Origin: Nocardioides zeae
GTDB taxonomy: Bacteria; Actinomycetota; Actinomycetes; Propionibacteriales; Nocardioidaceae
Length of the DNA stretch: 64,000 nt
Reading direction: 5' to 3'
NCBI RefSeq assembly: GCF_010686755.1
Contig: NZ_JAAGXA010000014.1
Span: 16,941-80,940 of the forward strand
The translations under genes were made by a program, and so were the position numbers. Below, piece by piece: positions 7,179 through 15,290 of the stretch. The notes below the pieces were generated by a model. That model did no database searches. It was not told where the DNA came from and saw nothing but the letters and a program-made list of their open reading frames with translations. Numbering within the stretch: position 1 is the stretch's first letter; each line of letters opens with the position of its first letter.

Positions 7179-8945
7179 ATGACCGATCCCGGGCAGCCCG
7201 GTCCGCCCGGTCAGCCCGTGCGGCTCGAGGTCGTGGCTCGGTTCGTCGACATCGCGACCGACGCCCTGGGCGACGCGCGCGAGGAGATCGACGCGCTCAA
7301 CGTCTTCCCCGTGCCCGACGGGGACACGGGCACCAACATGTTCCTCACCATGTCGACGGCCCGCGAGTCGTTGCGCCAGGTGCTGCGCGAGGCCGGGCTC
7401 GGACGCATCGCCGGTGACGCCCACGCCGGTCCGCCCGTGCCGGGTGCCGTGCGTCCCGAGCACCTCGTGCTCGCCCTGCGCGCGCTGGCCCGCGGGGCGC
7501 TCATGGGCGCGCGCGGCAACTCGGGCGTGATCCTCGCCCAGATGCTCGGCGCCATCGCGGGCCACCTCGAGCGGGCCACCCCCGACGTGCGCGCCGCGAC
7601 GCTCGTGGCGGGCTCGCTGGCCGAGGCGACGGCCGCCAGCTACGCCGCGGTGGGGGAGCCCGTCGAGGGCACGATCCTCACCGTCGCCCGCGCCGCCAGC
7701 GAGGCGGCGACGGAGGCTGCGGCAGCGCCGGGCGCCCGCTCGCGCGACGTCTACGTGGCGGCGGCCGCCGCGGCACGCGATGCCCTCCTCCTCACGCCCC
7801 AGCAGCTCCCGGCCCTCGCGGCGGCGGGCGTCGTCGACGCCGGTGGCCGGGGGTTGAGCGTCATCCTCGACGCCGCCGAGACGGCGCTCACCGGTCGCCG
7901 TCGGCTGTCGGGCCCCGTGCGCCTGGGCCACCACCAGATCCCGCTCCCGGCGCCCGAGCCCGACGGCGCCGACGCGGCGGACCAGACGGCCACCCCGGCG
8001 TACGAGGTCATGTACCTCCTCGAGCCCACCTCCGCCGAGGCGGTCGCCGAGCTGCGCGCCCGGCTGGCGGAGATCGGGGACTCGCTCGTCGTCGTCGGCA
8101 GCGACGACCTCTGGAGCATCCACGTGCACGTCGACGACGCCGGCGCGGCCGTCGAGGCCGGCATCGCCGCGGGGCGTCCCCACCAGGTCCGCATCACCCA
8201 CTTCGACGACTCCGTGCACGGTCACGGCGGGGGCCACGGCCACGGTCGGCCGGGGAGCCACGGCGCCGGTACGACGCGGCGCACCGGCCGCGCGGTCGTC
8301 GCGGTCTCCGCAGGTCCGGGCCTGGCCGCGCTCTTCGAGGACGCGGGCGCCCTGGCGGTGCCGGGCGGTCCGGGTGAACGGCCCTCGGCCGGCCTGCTGC
8401 TCGAGGCGGTGCGCCGGACGGGTGCCGCCGAGGTCGTCATCCTCCCCAACGACCACGACTCACTGCGCACCGCCGAGATCGCGGCCCGCACGGCGGAGGA
8501 GGACGGCGACGTGGAGGTCGCGGTCGTGCCGAGCCGGGCGCAGGTGCAGGGGCTGGCCGCCCTGGCGGTCCACGAGCCGGGCCGCGCCTTCGGGTCCGAC
8601 GTGCTCGAGATGACGGCGGCGGCCCGGCACTGCCGGCACGGCGCGGTGACGGAGGCCTCGAAGCGGGCGATCACGTCGGCGGGCCCGTGCGAGCCGGGCG
8701 AGGTGCTCGGCGTCGTCATGGGCGACTTCGCCGTCGTCGGACAGGACCGCCTGGGCGTCGCGGTCGAGGTGCTCACGCGGCTCCTCGCGGTCGGCGGCGA
8801 GCTCGTGACGATCGTCGGTGGGGAGGGCTCGGGCGACCTGGCCGCCCGGCTCGCGGCCCACGTCGAGACGGTCCACCCCGGCGTCGACGTGGTGACCTAC
8901 GACGGCGGGCAGCCGCGCTACTCCCTCCTGCTGTCGGTGGAGTGA
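7179..8945 (+). CDS. DAK1/DegV-type kinase (FakA-like, DhaL domain)
   Basis: The 588-aa protein has the layout of FakA, the ATP-binding subunit of fatty acid kinase. An N-terminal DhaL/DAK2 domain (about residues 15-210) carries the metal-nucleotide motif PVPDGDTGTNM (about residue 45) and MGARGNSGVILAQ. A middle domain follows, then a C-terminal DegV-like/DAK1-2 domain (about 365-588). A glycine/histidine-rich linker at about residues 347-362 joins the last two and is an odd feature that could bind metal. No FakB partner is in the window, so the fatty-acid role is inferred. The ATG has GGAGG at 7170-7174. recG begins 15 bp downstream, an order common in Gram-positive bacteria. Confidence 0.85.
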   Translation: MTDPGQPGPPGQPVRLEVVARFVDIATDALGDAREEIDALNVFPVPDGDTGTNMFLTMSTARESLRQVLREAGLGRIAGDAHAGPPVPGAVRPEHLVLALRALARGALMGARGNSGVILAQMLGAIAGHLERATPDVRAATLVAGSLAEATAASYAAVGEPVEGTILTVARAASEAATEAAAAPGARSRDVYVAAAAAARDALLLTPQQLPALAAAGVVDAGGRGLSVILDAAETALTGRRRLSGPVRLGHHQIPLPAPEPDGADAADQTATPAYEVMYLLEPTSAEAVAELRARLAEIGDSLVVVGSDDLWSIHVHVDDAGAAVEAGIAAGRPHQVRITHFDDSVHGHGGGHGHGRPGSHGAGTTRRTGRAVVAVSAGPGLAALFEDAGALAVPGGPGERPSAGLLLEAVRRTGAAEVVILPNDHDSLRTAEIAARTAEEDGDVEVAVVPSRAQVQGLAALAVHEPGRAFGSDVLEMTAAARHCRHGAVTEASKRAITSAGPCEPGEVLGVVMGDFAVVGQDRLGVAVEVLTRLLAVGGELVTIVGGEGSGDLAARLAAHVETVHPGVDVVTYDGGQPRYSLLLSVE

Positions 8946-8960
8946 GGTAGGCAGAGCCCC

Positions 8961-11273
8961 ATGATCACGCTCGACTCGCCGATCGAGGCCGTCCTCGGTG
9001 GGGCGGCCAAGAAGGTCACGAAGGTGCGCGAGCAGCTCGGGCTCCGCACGGTCGGTGACCTGCTGCGGCACTTCCCGCGCACCTACCTGCCGGTGGGGGA
9101 GCTGACCGCGCTCGACCCCGACCTCGAGGTGGGCCGGCAGGTCAGCGTCGTGGGCCGGGTCAGCGAGTCCCGCCTGCGGTCCTACACGGACCGCCGCACC
9201 CGCCGCACGGCGTACCGGTTGGAGGTCGTGGTCGCGACCGACGGCCCGTCGCTGCGGCTCACCTACTTCGCCCCGCACAAGGGCATGGCGACCCACCACG
9301 AGCGGCGTCACCAGGTGGGCACCGTGGGGGTGTTCCTCGGCAAGCTCGACACGTTCGGGGGGCGCTGGCAGCTGACGAACCCCACGATGGTGCCGCTCGA
9401 GCTGCCCGACACCGTGGCGCCGACCGACCAGGACGAGGCGGGCCGGGCCGCGGTGGCGGCGTTGCGCAACCTGTTCCCGATCTACCGCGCGACCGCCGGG
9501 GTCGAGTCGTGGGACCTGCAGGCGGCGATCGGGTTCGCCCTCAGCGTGCTCGAGGAGCCGGAGGACCCGCTGCCGCCGTCCCTGCGCGAGGCCAACGGGC
9601 TGGTCGGGCTGCGGGAGGCCTTCGAGCGCGTGCACCAGGCCGACTCGTGGGGCGACGTCACCCGGGGCATGCAGCGCTTCCGCTTCGACGAGGCGCTGGT
9701 GACCCAGCTCGTGCTGGCCCGGAGGCGTGCCGCGCTCCGCGGGGTCGCGGCCGCACCCCGCACCGGCGTCCACCCGGACGGCCGGGTGGGCGGGCTGCTC
9801 GCGGCCTTCGACGCGTTGCTGCCGTTCGAGCTGACCGCGGGCCAGCGGGAGGTGGGGGCCCAGCTCGAGGCCGACCTCGCGGCGGACCACCCCATGAACC
9901 GGCTGCTGCAGGGCGAGGTCGGCTCGGGCAAGACGCTCGTCGCGCTCCGGGCGATGCTGCGCGTCGTCGACTCGGGCGGCCAGGCCGTGCTGCTGGCGCC
10001 CACCGAGGTGCTCGCCCAGCAGCACGAGCGCTCGCTGACGCGGCTGCTCGGCCCGCTCGCGCAGCCGGGGATGCTCGGCGGCGCCGACGAGGCGACGGGC
10101 ATCGCCCTCCTGACCGGATCGATGTCGACCGCGCAGCGGCGCGCGGCGCTGCTGCGGATCGCGTCGGGGGAGGCGGGGATCGTCGTCGGCACCCACGCGC
10201 TGCTGGAGGACAACGTCGTCCTCGCCGATCTCGGCCTCGTCGTCGTGGACGAGCAGCACCGCTTCGGCGTCGAGCAGCGCGCCGCACTCACGGCGAAGGC
10301 CGCCACCCCGCCGCACGTGCTCGTCATGACGGCGACCCCGATCCCGCGCACGGTCGCCATGACGGTGTTCGGCGACCTCGAGACGTCCGTGCTCAGCGAG
10401 CTGCCCGCCGGCCGCGCCCCGATCCAGACCACGGTCGTCCCGCTCGCGGACGCCCCCCGCTGGATCGACCGGGTGTGGGCGCGGGTGCGCGAGGAGGTGG
10501 AGATGGGCCACCAGGCGTACGTCGTGTGCCCGCGCATCAGCGAGGGCACCAGCGAGCAGGGCGAGAGCGACGCCGTCGACCTCGACGAGGACGGCGAGGT
10601 GCTGCCGATCGCGACCGGCAGGTCGGGGGGCGGCGACGGGGGCGGGGCCACCCCGGCCCCGGCGGCCGTCGAGACGACGCTCGAGCAGCTCACCGGCCCG
10701 GGCGGGCCGCTGCACGGGCTGCGGGTCGCGGCGCTCCACGGCAAGCTGCACCCCGACGAGAAGGACGCGGTGATGCGCGGGTTCGCGGCCGGCGAGATCG
10801 ACGTGCTCGTCTCCACCACCGTGATCGAGGTCGGCGTCGACGTCGCCAACGCCACGACGATGGTGCTGCTCGACGCCGACCGCTTCGGCGTCTCCCAGCT
10901 CCACCAGCTGCGCGGCCGCGTGGGCCGTGGCGGCCTGCCCGGCCTCTGCCTGCTGGTGACGCGGGCGCAGGCGGGCACGCCGGCCCGCGAGCGCCTCGAC
11001 GCGGTCGCCTCGACCACCGACGGCTTCGAGCTCTCCCGCGTCGACCTCGAGCAGCGCCGGGAGGGCGACGTGCTGGGTGCCTCCCAGTCGGGCTACCGGT
11101 CGAGCCTGCAGACGCTGCGGGTGCTCCGCGACGAGAAGACGATCGTCGCCGCACGCGGCACCGCCGAGGACCTCCTCGCCGACGATCCCGAGCTCGACGG
11201 CCTGCCGCGCGTGCGCGCCGCGGTCCTCGACCTCGAGGCGTCGTCGACCGCGTCGTACCTGGAGAAGTCGTGA
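8961..11273 (+). CDS. recG: ATP-dependent DNA helicase RecG
   Basis: The 770-aa superfamily 2 helicase reverses stalled replication forks and processes Holliday-junction-like structures. An N-terminal wedge/OB region is followed by Walker A GEVGSGKT near residue 322, motif II in the RecG-specific form DEQHRFG near residue 430, the TATPIPRT segment, and motif VI QLRGRVGRGG near residue 650. A low-complexity insertion rich in Asp, Glu and Gly (about residues 530-570) interrupts the second helicase lobe and is probably a surface loop. The stop overlaps the rsmD GTG, so recG-rsmD-coaD forms one translationally coupled run. Confidence 0.96.
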   Translation: MITLDSPIEAVLGGAAKKVTKVREQLGLRTVGDLLRHFPRTYLPVGELTALDPDLEVGRQVSVVGRVSESRLRSYTDRRTRRTAYRLEVVVATDGPSLRLTYFAPHKGMATHHERRHQVGTVGVFLGKLDTFGGRWQLTNPTMVPLELPDTVAPTDQDEAGRAAVAALRNLFPIYRATAGVESWDLQAAIGFALSVLEEPEDPLPPSLREANGLVGLREAFERVHQADSWGDVTRGMQRFRFDEALVTQLVLARRRAALRGVAAAPRTGVHPDGRVGGLLAAFDALLPFELTAGQREVGAQLEADLAADHPMNRLLQGEVGSGKTLVALRAMLRVVDSGGQAVLLAPTEVLAQQHERSLTRLLGPLAQPGMLGGADEATGIALLTGSMSTAQRRAALLRIASGEAGIVVGTHALLEDNVVLADLGLVVVDEQHRFGVEQRAALTAKAATPPHVLVMTATPIPRTVAMTVFGDLETSVLSELPAGRAPIQTTVVPLADAPRWIDRVWARVREEVEMGHQAYVVCPRISEGTSEQGESDAVDLDEDGEVLPIATGRSGGGDGGGATPAPAAVETTLEQLTGPGGPLHGLRVAALHGKLHPDEKDAVMRGFAAGEIDVLVSTTVIEVGVDVANATTMVLLDADRFGVSQLHQLRGRVGRGGLPGLCLLVTRAQAGTPARERLDAVASTTDGFELSRVDLEQRREGDVLGASQSGYRSSLQTLRVLRDEKTIVAARGTAEDLLADDPELDGLPRVRAAVLDLEASSTASYLEKS

Positions 11274-11854
11274 CGCGCATCGTCGCGGGTCGGGCGGGCG
11301 GACGCCGGTTGGCCACGCCGCGGGGCGACGCGACGCGGCCGACCTCCGACCGGGTGCGCGAGGCCTTGTTCTCGCGCCTCGCGTCGTGGGTCGGCACGCT
11401 CGAGGGCCTGCGGTTCCTCGACCTCTACGCCGGTTCGGGCGCCGTCGGGCTGGAGGCGTGGTCGCGGGGCGCTGTCGTGACGCTCGTGGAGCACGACCGC
11501 CGCACGGCCGCCCTCGTGACGGCCAACGCGCGCACCGTGGGCGCCCGGCTCGGCGGTCCCGACGCCGAGGTCGAGGTCGTGGCGGGCTCCGTGGGCACGA
11601 CGCTCGGACGGGCGCCGTCCGCGCCGTACGACGTCGTGTTCAGCGACCCGCCCTACCCGCTGGCCGACGCCGCGGTGGAGGCGGACCTGGCCGCGCTCGT
11701 GGCGCACGGCTGGCTGGCCGCCGAGGCGGTCGTGGTGGTCGAGCGCTCGACCCGCAGCCCGGAGCCCGCGTGGCCGCCGGGGATCGAGCTCGAGGTGGGA
11801 CGCAAGTACGGCGAGACGACCCTCTGGTGCGGCTGGTACCGTTCCGCGCCATGA
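11270..11854 (+). CDS. rsmD: 16S rRNA (guanine(966)-N2)-methyltransferase
   Basis: The 194-aa SAM-dependent methyltransferase modifies G966 (E. coli numbering) in 16S rRNA. IVAGRAGGRRL at the N-terminus is typical, the SAM-binding motif is FLDLYAGSGAVGLEA (about residue 44), and the catalytic DPPY motif is near residue 127. The GTG at 11270 overlaps the recG stop (GTGA), with GGAGAAG nine bases upstream. The coaD ATG in turn overlaps its stop. rsmD-coaD is a very widespread bacterial gene pair. Confidence 0.95.
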   Translation: MTRIVAGRAGGRRLATPRGDATRPTSDRVREALFSRLASWVGTLEGLRFLDLYAGSGAVGLEAWSRGAVVTLVEHDRRTAALVTANARTVGARLGGPDAEVEVVAGSVGTTLGRAPSAPYDVVFSDPPYPLADAAVEADLAALVAHGWLAAEAVVVVERSTRSPEPAWPPGIELEVGRKYGETTLWCGWYRSAP

Positions 11855-12342
11855 CGCGTGCGGTGTGCCCGGGCTCGTTCGACCCGCTCACGCGGGGCCA
11901 CCTGGACATCGTGACCCGCGCGGTGGGGCTCTTCGACGAGGTCGTGGTCGCCGTCGGGGTCAACGCCAGCAAGCGGCGCCTCTTCAGCGACGAGGAGCGG
12001 CTCGAGATGGCGGCGTCGGCGACGGCCGACCTCCCCGGGGTGCGCGTCGAGGGCTTCAGCGGCCTCCTCACGGACTTCTGCACGGCGGTCGGGGCGGTCG
12101 CCGTGGTGAAGGGGCTGCGGAGCGCCGGGGACTACGAGTACGAGCTGCCCATGGCCCAGATGAACGACCACCTCAGCGGTCTGGAGACGGTGTTCGTGGC
12201 CTCGCGGCCCGCGTTCGCGCACGTCTCGTCGAGCCTGGTCAAGGAGGTGGCGGGCCTCGGCGGGGACGTGGAGCCGTTCCTGACGCCCGAGGTCCACGCG
12301 CGGCTGCTCGCCCGGATCGCGGAGCGCCGGGCCGAGGCCTGA
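11851..12342 (+). CDS. coaD: Phosphopantetheine adenylyltransferase
   Basis: The 163-aa enzyme adenylylates 4'-phosphopantetheine to dephospho-CoA in coenzyme A synthesis. GSFDPLTRGHLDI near residue 7 holds the TxGH nucleotidyl-transfer motif, VKGLRSAGDYEYE is the substrate loop, and SSSLVKEVA closes the active site. The ATG overlaps the rsmD stop (ATGA). TACCGT at 11837-11842 lies 8 nt before this ATG, so a secondary leaderless transcript starting inside rsmD is possible. Confidence 0.97.
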   Translation: MTRAVCPGSFDPLTRGHLDIVTRAVGLFDEVVVAVGVNASKRRLFSDEERLEMAASATADLPGVRVEGFSGLLTDFCTAVGAVAVVKGLRSAGDYEYELPMAQMNDHLSGLETVFVASRPAFAHVSSSLVKEVAGLGGDVEPFLTPEVHARLLARIAERRAEA

Positions 12343-12383
12343 GGCGCGCCGGTCGCTACGGGTCGCGCCGGACGGGGACCGGT

Positions 12384-12412
12384 TTGGCGCAGCCGAGGGT
12401 CGTCGGTACGCT
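12384..12412 (+). promoter_or_regulatory. Sigma-70-type promoter for yceD-rpmF-rnc-mutM
   Basis: TTGGCG (12384-12389) and TACGCT (12407-12412) are separated by exactly 17 bp, the best -35/-10 pair seen in the window. It sits about 40-50 bp before the yceD start, in the gap after coaD. A related pair precedes rpsB. Confidence 0.65.
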
Positions 12413-12460
12413 TTCCCGGTTCTGTCCTGTCCGTGCACCGAAGGTGGACCACTGAACCGC

Positions 12461-13021
12461 TTGGACCCGAGAGCGCCGCTCGTGCTCGACACACGCGAGC
12501 TGAGCCGCCGCCCGGGGTCCCAGCACGAGGTGGAGCGCTCGGTGCCGGCGCCGGCAGAGCTGGGCATCGAGGTCCTCGCTGTCCCCGAAGGCTCGGAGGT
12601 CGACCTCGACCTGCGGCTGGAGGCGGTCATGGAGGGCGTCCTGGTCACGGGAACGGCACGCGCCGCTCTCGTCGGCGAGTGCGTGCGGTGCCTGGAGGAG
12701 ATCTCCGACGAGCTGTCGGTGTCCTTCCAGGAGCTGTTCGTGTACGACGACGGGGCTGCGGCCGATCCCGAGGCCGACGACGAGCTCGGTGTCCGTCGGC
12801 TCGAGGACGACCTGGTCGACCTCGAGCCGTTGCTGCGGGACGCGGTGGTGCTTGCGCTGCCGTTCCAGCCCGTGTGCTCCGAGGACTGCCCGGGGTTGTG
12901 CGTCGAGTGCGGCGCGCGGCTGGCGGACGACCCGGGACACACGCACGGCGAGCCGATCGACCCCCGGTGGGCCGGTCTCGTCGGGCTGGTCGAGGACCGC
13001 GGCGACGACAGCACGACCTGA
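12461..13021 (+). CDS. YceD/DUF177 family protein
   Basis: This 186-aa acidic protein belongs to the YceD (DUF177) family, almost always encoded just before rpmF. In plants and bacteria a role in 23S rRNA accumulation has been reported; here it is inferred from homology and position. A zinc-knuckle-like cysteine set is visible: GECVRCLEE (about residue 70), and CSEDCPGLCVECG near residue 143. The coordinate given uses TTG at 12461. The ribosome-binding sequence AAGGTGG (12441-12447) is 13 nt away from it, too far, but well spaced from an in-frame CTG at 12452 that would add the residues L-N-R. The CTG may therefore be the real start. Confidence 0.88.
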   Translation: MDPRAPLVLDTRELSRRPGSQHEVERSVPAPAELGIEVLAVPEGSEVDLDLRLEAVMEGVLVTGTARAALVGECVRCLEEISDELSVSFQELFVYDDGAAADPEADDELGVRRLEDDLVDLEPLLRDAVVLALPFQPVCSEDCPGLCVECGARLADDPGHTHGEPIDPRWAGLVGLVEDRGDDSTT

Positions 13022-13129
13022 GCCGAGGCTCGCAGCAAGACCCGAGAACGTCCCCGCAGGGGGACCCGCCGGACCCGGCGGGGTGAGGATCGGTCGGCAC
13101 CAGGCCGGCGGACGAACGAGGAGAATGAA

Positions 13130-13315
13130 GTGGCTGTCCCGAAGCGGAAGATGTCGCGCAGCAACACGCGCCACCGTCGCTCGCAGTGGAAGGCGTCCGC
13201 GCCGTCGCTGGTGACCTGTGTCAACCCCGCCTGCGGTGCTCAGCACCTCCCGCACCGTGCGTGCGCGAGCTGCGGCCAGTACGGCGCCAAGGCGAGCCGT
13301 CGCCAGGTCCTCTGA
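13130..13315 (+). CDS. rpmF: 50S ribosomal protein L32
   Basis: The 61-aa L32 starts MAVPKRKMSRSNTRHRR, the family signature, and contains a zinc ribbon with cysteines at CVNPAC (about residue 30) and CASC (about 46). The first knuckle is CxxxxC, wider than the common CxxC. The GTG at 13130 has GAGGAG 6 nt upstream. The adjacent gene order yceD-rpmF-rnc-mutM is conserved. The zinc-binding form pairs with the four-cysteine L28 at 6754, implying use of the zinc-replete ribosome variants. Confidence 0.96.
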   Translation: MAVPKRKMSRSNTRHRRSQWKASAPSLVTCVNPACGAQHLPHRACASCGQYGAKASRRQVL

Positions 13316-14106
13316 GCGCCTCCGGCGACTCGCTGAACCCCTCGCTCGCCCTGTCTGACTACGCCGAGCTCCGAGCAGCGCTCGGGGGCCCCGAGCTGGC
13401 CCCCGAGCTGCTCGAGCGCGCTCTGACGCACCGCTCCTACGCGTACGAGAACGGCGGGCTGCCCCACAACGAGCGCCTCGAGTTCCTCGGCGACTCGGTG
13501 CTCGGCATCGTCGTGACCGAGACGCTCTACCGGACGCACCCCGACCTCTCGGAGGGGCGTCTGGCGAAGCTGCGCGCCGCCGTGGTGAACGCCCGCGCCC
13601 TCGCGGGGGTCGCGCGCGGCATCGGTCTGGGCGAGAACATCAAGCTCGGCCGGGGCGAGGAGGCCACCGGGGGCCGCGACAAGGCCTCCATCCTCTCCGA
13701 CTGCCTCGAGGCCGTCATCGGAGCCGTGCACCTCTCGGGCGGCATCACCGTCGCCGCCGACGTCGTGCACCTGCTGTTCGACCCGCTCATGGAGGCCGCC
13801 GCCGCCCTCGGCGCCGGCCTCGACTGGAAGACCTCGCTGCAGGAGATCGCCGCCGAGCGCTCCCTCGGCGTCCCGGAGTACCTGATCACCGACGAGGGCC
13901 CCGACCACCTCAAGACCTTCACGGCGCGGGTGCGCGTCGGCGAGGGCGTCTACGGCCACGGCGTCGGGCGCTCGAAGAAGGAGGCGGAGCAGCAGGCCGC
14001 CCAGACGGCCTACGGCGAGCTGTCCGTCGGGGCCGCCGCCGAGCCTGCCCCGGAGCCTGCCGCGGGCCCCGCCGCCGGGAGCACCGACGGTGCCGGAGCT
14101 CCCTGA
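13312..14106 (+). CDS. rnc: Ribonuclease III
   Basis: This 264-aa double-strand-specific endoribonuclease processes rRNA precursors and structured RNAs. The catalytic signature NERLEFLGDSVL (about residue 50) is followed by the acidic DCLEAVIGA segment. A C-terminal double-stranded RNA-binding domain (about 165-240) precedes a Pro/Ala-rich tail. The start is unusual. No ATG, GTG or TTG lies in frame between the rpmF interior and the conserved domain. The best candidate is CTG at 13312, which overlaps the rpmF stop as CTGA. The GTG at 13186 would instead add 42 residues that are merely rpmF read out of frame. The gene overlaps mutM by 17 bp at its end. Confidence 0.93.
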   Translation: MSASGDSLNPSLALSDYAELRAALGGPELAPELLERALTHRSYAYENGGLPHNERLEFLGDSVLGIVVTETLYRTHPDLSEGRLAKLRAAVVNARALAGVARGIGLGENIKLGRGEEATGGRDKASILSDCLEAVIGAVHLSGGITVAADVVHLLFDPLMEAAAALGAGLDWKTSLQEIAAERSLGVPEYLITDEGPDHLKTFTARVRVGEGVYGHGVGRSKKEAEQQAAQTAYGELSVGAAAEPAPEPAAGPAAGSTDGAGAP

Positions 14107-14974
14107 GGTCGAGGTCGTCCGGGCCGGGCTCGAGCGCCACGTGGTGGGTGCGCGCATCACGGCCGTCGACGTGCTCCACCCCCGGCCGGTACGCCGCGAC
14201 CCCGGCGGTCCTGCCGGCTTCGCCGCCGCTCTCCTCGACCGCCGGATCACCGGCGCGCGCCGGCGCGGCAAGTACCTGTGGCTGCCGCTCGACAACGGCG
14301 ACGCCCTCACCGCCCACCTCGGCATGAGCGGCCAGATGCTCGTGCAGCCGGCTGACGCCGCCGACGAGCGCCACCTCCGCGTGCGGTTCCACCTGGAGGG
14401 TGCCGCCGAGGGTCGCGAGCTGCGGTTCGTCGACCAGCGCATGTTCGGCGGCGTGGCCGTCAGCGTCGGTGGGGCCGAGCTGCCGCCGGAGATGGCCCAC
14501 ATCGCGCGCGACCCGTTGGACCCCGCGTTCGACGACCAGGCGTTCGTGCGCGCCGTACGTCGTCGGGTGTCCGCGGTGAAGCGCATCCTGCTGGACCAGA
14601 CCGTCGTGTCGGGGGTCGGGAACATCTACGCGGACGAGGCGCTGTGGCGGGCGCGGATCCACGGCGAACGGCCGGGGGAGCGGCTCAAGGCCGCCCAGGT
14701 GCAGGAGCTGCTCGACCACGCCCGGGCGGTCATGAGCGACGCGCTGGCGCAGGGCGGCACGTCCTTCGACGCGCTCTACGTCAACGTCAACGGGGAGTCG
14801 GGCTACTTCGACCGCTCGCTGTCGGCCTACGGGCAGGAGGGGCGGGCGTGCCCGCGCTGCGGCACCGCCATCCGCCGGGTCGCGTTCATGAACCGCTCGT
14901 CCTACTTCTGCCCGGTCTGCCAACCGGTCCCGCGCAGGACCACGCGTCGGATTGACCGTCGCGCGGCCGGGTGA
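14090..14974 (+). CDS. mutM: Formamidopyrimidine-DNA glycosylase
   Basis: The 294-aa bifunctional glycosylase/AP lyase excises 8-oxoguanine and formamidopyrimidines. The catalytic N-terminal proline and glutamate (MPELPEVE) are intact, as is the conserved lysine in RRGKYLWLPL near residue 61. VSGVGNIYADEALW forms the helix-two-turn-helix DNA-binding motif. The C-terminal zinc finger has CPRC and CPVC separated by sixteen residues. The GTG at 14090 is fixed by the need for Pro at position 2, and the gene overlaps rnc by 17 bp. The stop precedes a 14-bp perfect palindrome (14988-15001). Confidence 0.96.
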   Translation: MPELPEVEVVRAGLERHVVGARITAVDVLHPRPVRRDPGGPAGFAAALLDRRITGARRRGKYLWLPLDNGDALTAHLGMSGQMLVQPADAADERHLRVRFHLEGAAEGRELRFVDQRMFGGVAVSVGGAELPPEMAHIARDPLDPAFDDQAFVRAVRRRVSAVKRILLDQTVVSGVGNIYADEALWRARIHGERPGERLKAAQVQELLDHARAVMSDALAQGGTSFDALYVNVNGESGYFDRSLSAYGQEGRACPRCGTAIRRVAFMNRSSYFCPVCQPVPRRTTRRIDRRAAG

Positions 14975-15037
14975 GACATTAGACGACGGCCCGATCGGGC
15001 CCACCCACCCACTGCGTCACGCTCCCGGAGGATCTTC

Positions 15038-15235
15038 ATGGCCAAGGCGCTGATCGGCTACCTGAACAGCGACCTGCGGGTTCCCGCCCGCCTCGAGGTG
15101 GACAACGCCCGCCTCCGCGCTCGGGTGAACGACCTCGAGCAGCTCGTCCTGCGTCTCCAGGCGGAGAACGACCGGCTCACGGCCGCGCAGGCGGCCGTGC
15201 TCCTCGAGGACGCGCAGGACCTGCAGCCGGCCTGA
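15038..15235 (+). CDS. Small coiled-coil protein of unknown function
   Basis: The 65-aa protein starts MAKALIGYL and continues as a heptad-rich helix (about residues 20-58, with L/V at a/d positions) predicted to form a coiled coil. GGAGG lies just upstream of the ATG, so expression is likely. Short proteins of this kind are, to my recollection, conserved near mutM and smc in Actinobacteria. I assign no function. The 62-bp gap upstream holds a 14-bp perfect palindrome at 14988-15001. A compact hairpin follows the stop. Confidence 0.75.
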   Translation: MAKALIGYLNSDLRVPARLEVDNARLRARVNDLEQLVLRLQAENDRLTAAQAAVLLEDAQDLQPA

Positions 15236-15246
15236 CGGCCGCTGGA

Positions 15247-15271
15247 CGGAGCCCCGGTCACCGGGGCTCCG
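15247..15271 (+). terminator. Hairpin after the small coiled-coil gene
   Basis: A near-perfect palindrome (CGGAGCCCCGG and its complement, 15247-15257 with 15261-15271) begins 11 bp after the stop at 15235 and ends 19 bp before the MFS gene. A real loop would open to about five bases. It is followed by a C-run rather than T, so termination is inferred only from position. Confidence 0.55.
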
Positions 15272-15290
15272 CAGCACGTCCCCCATCTCG

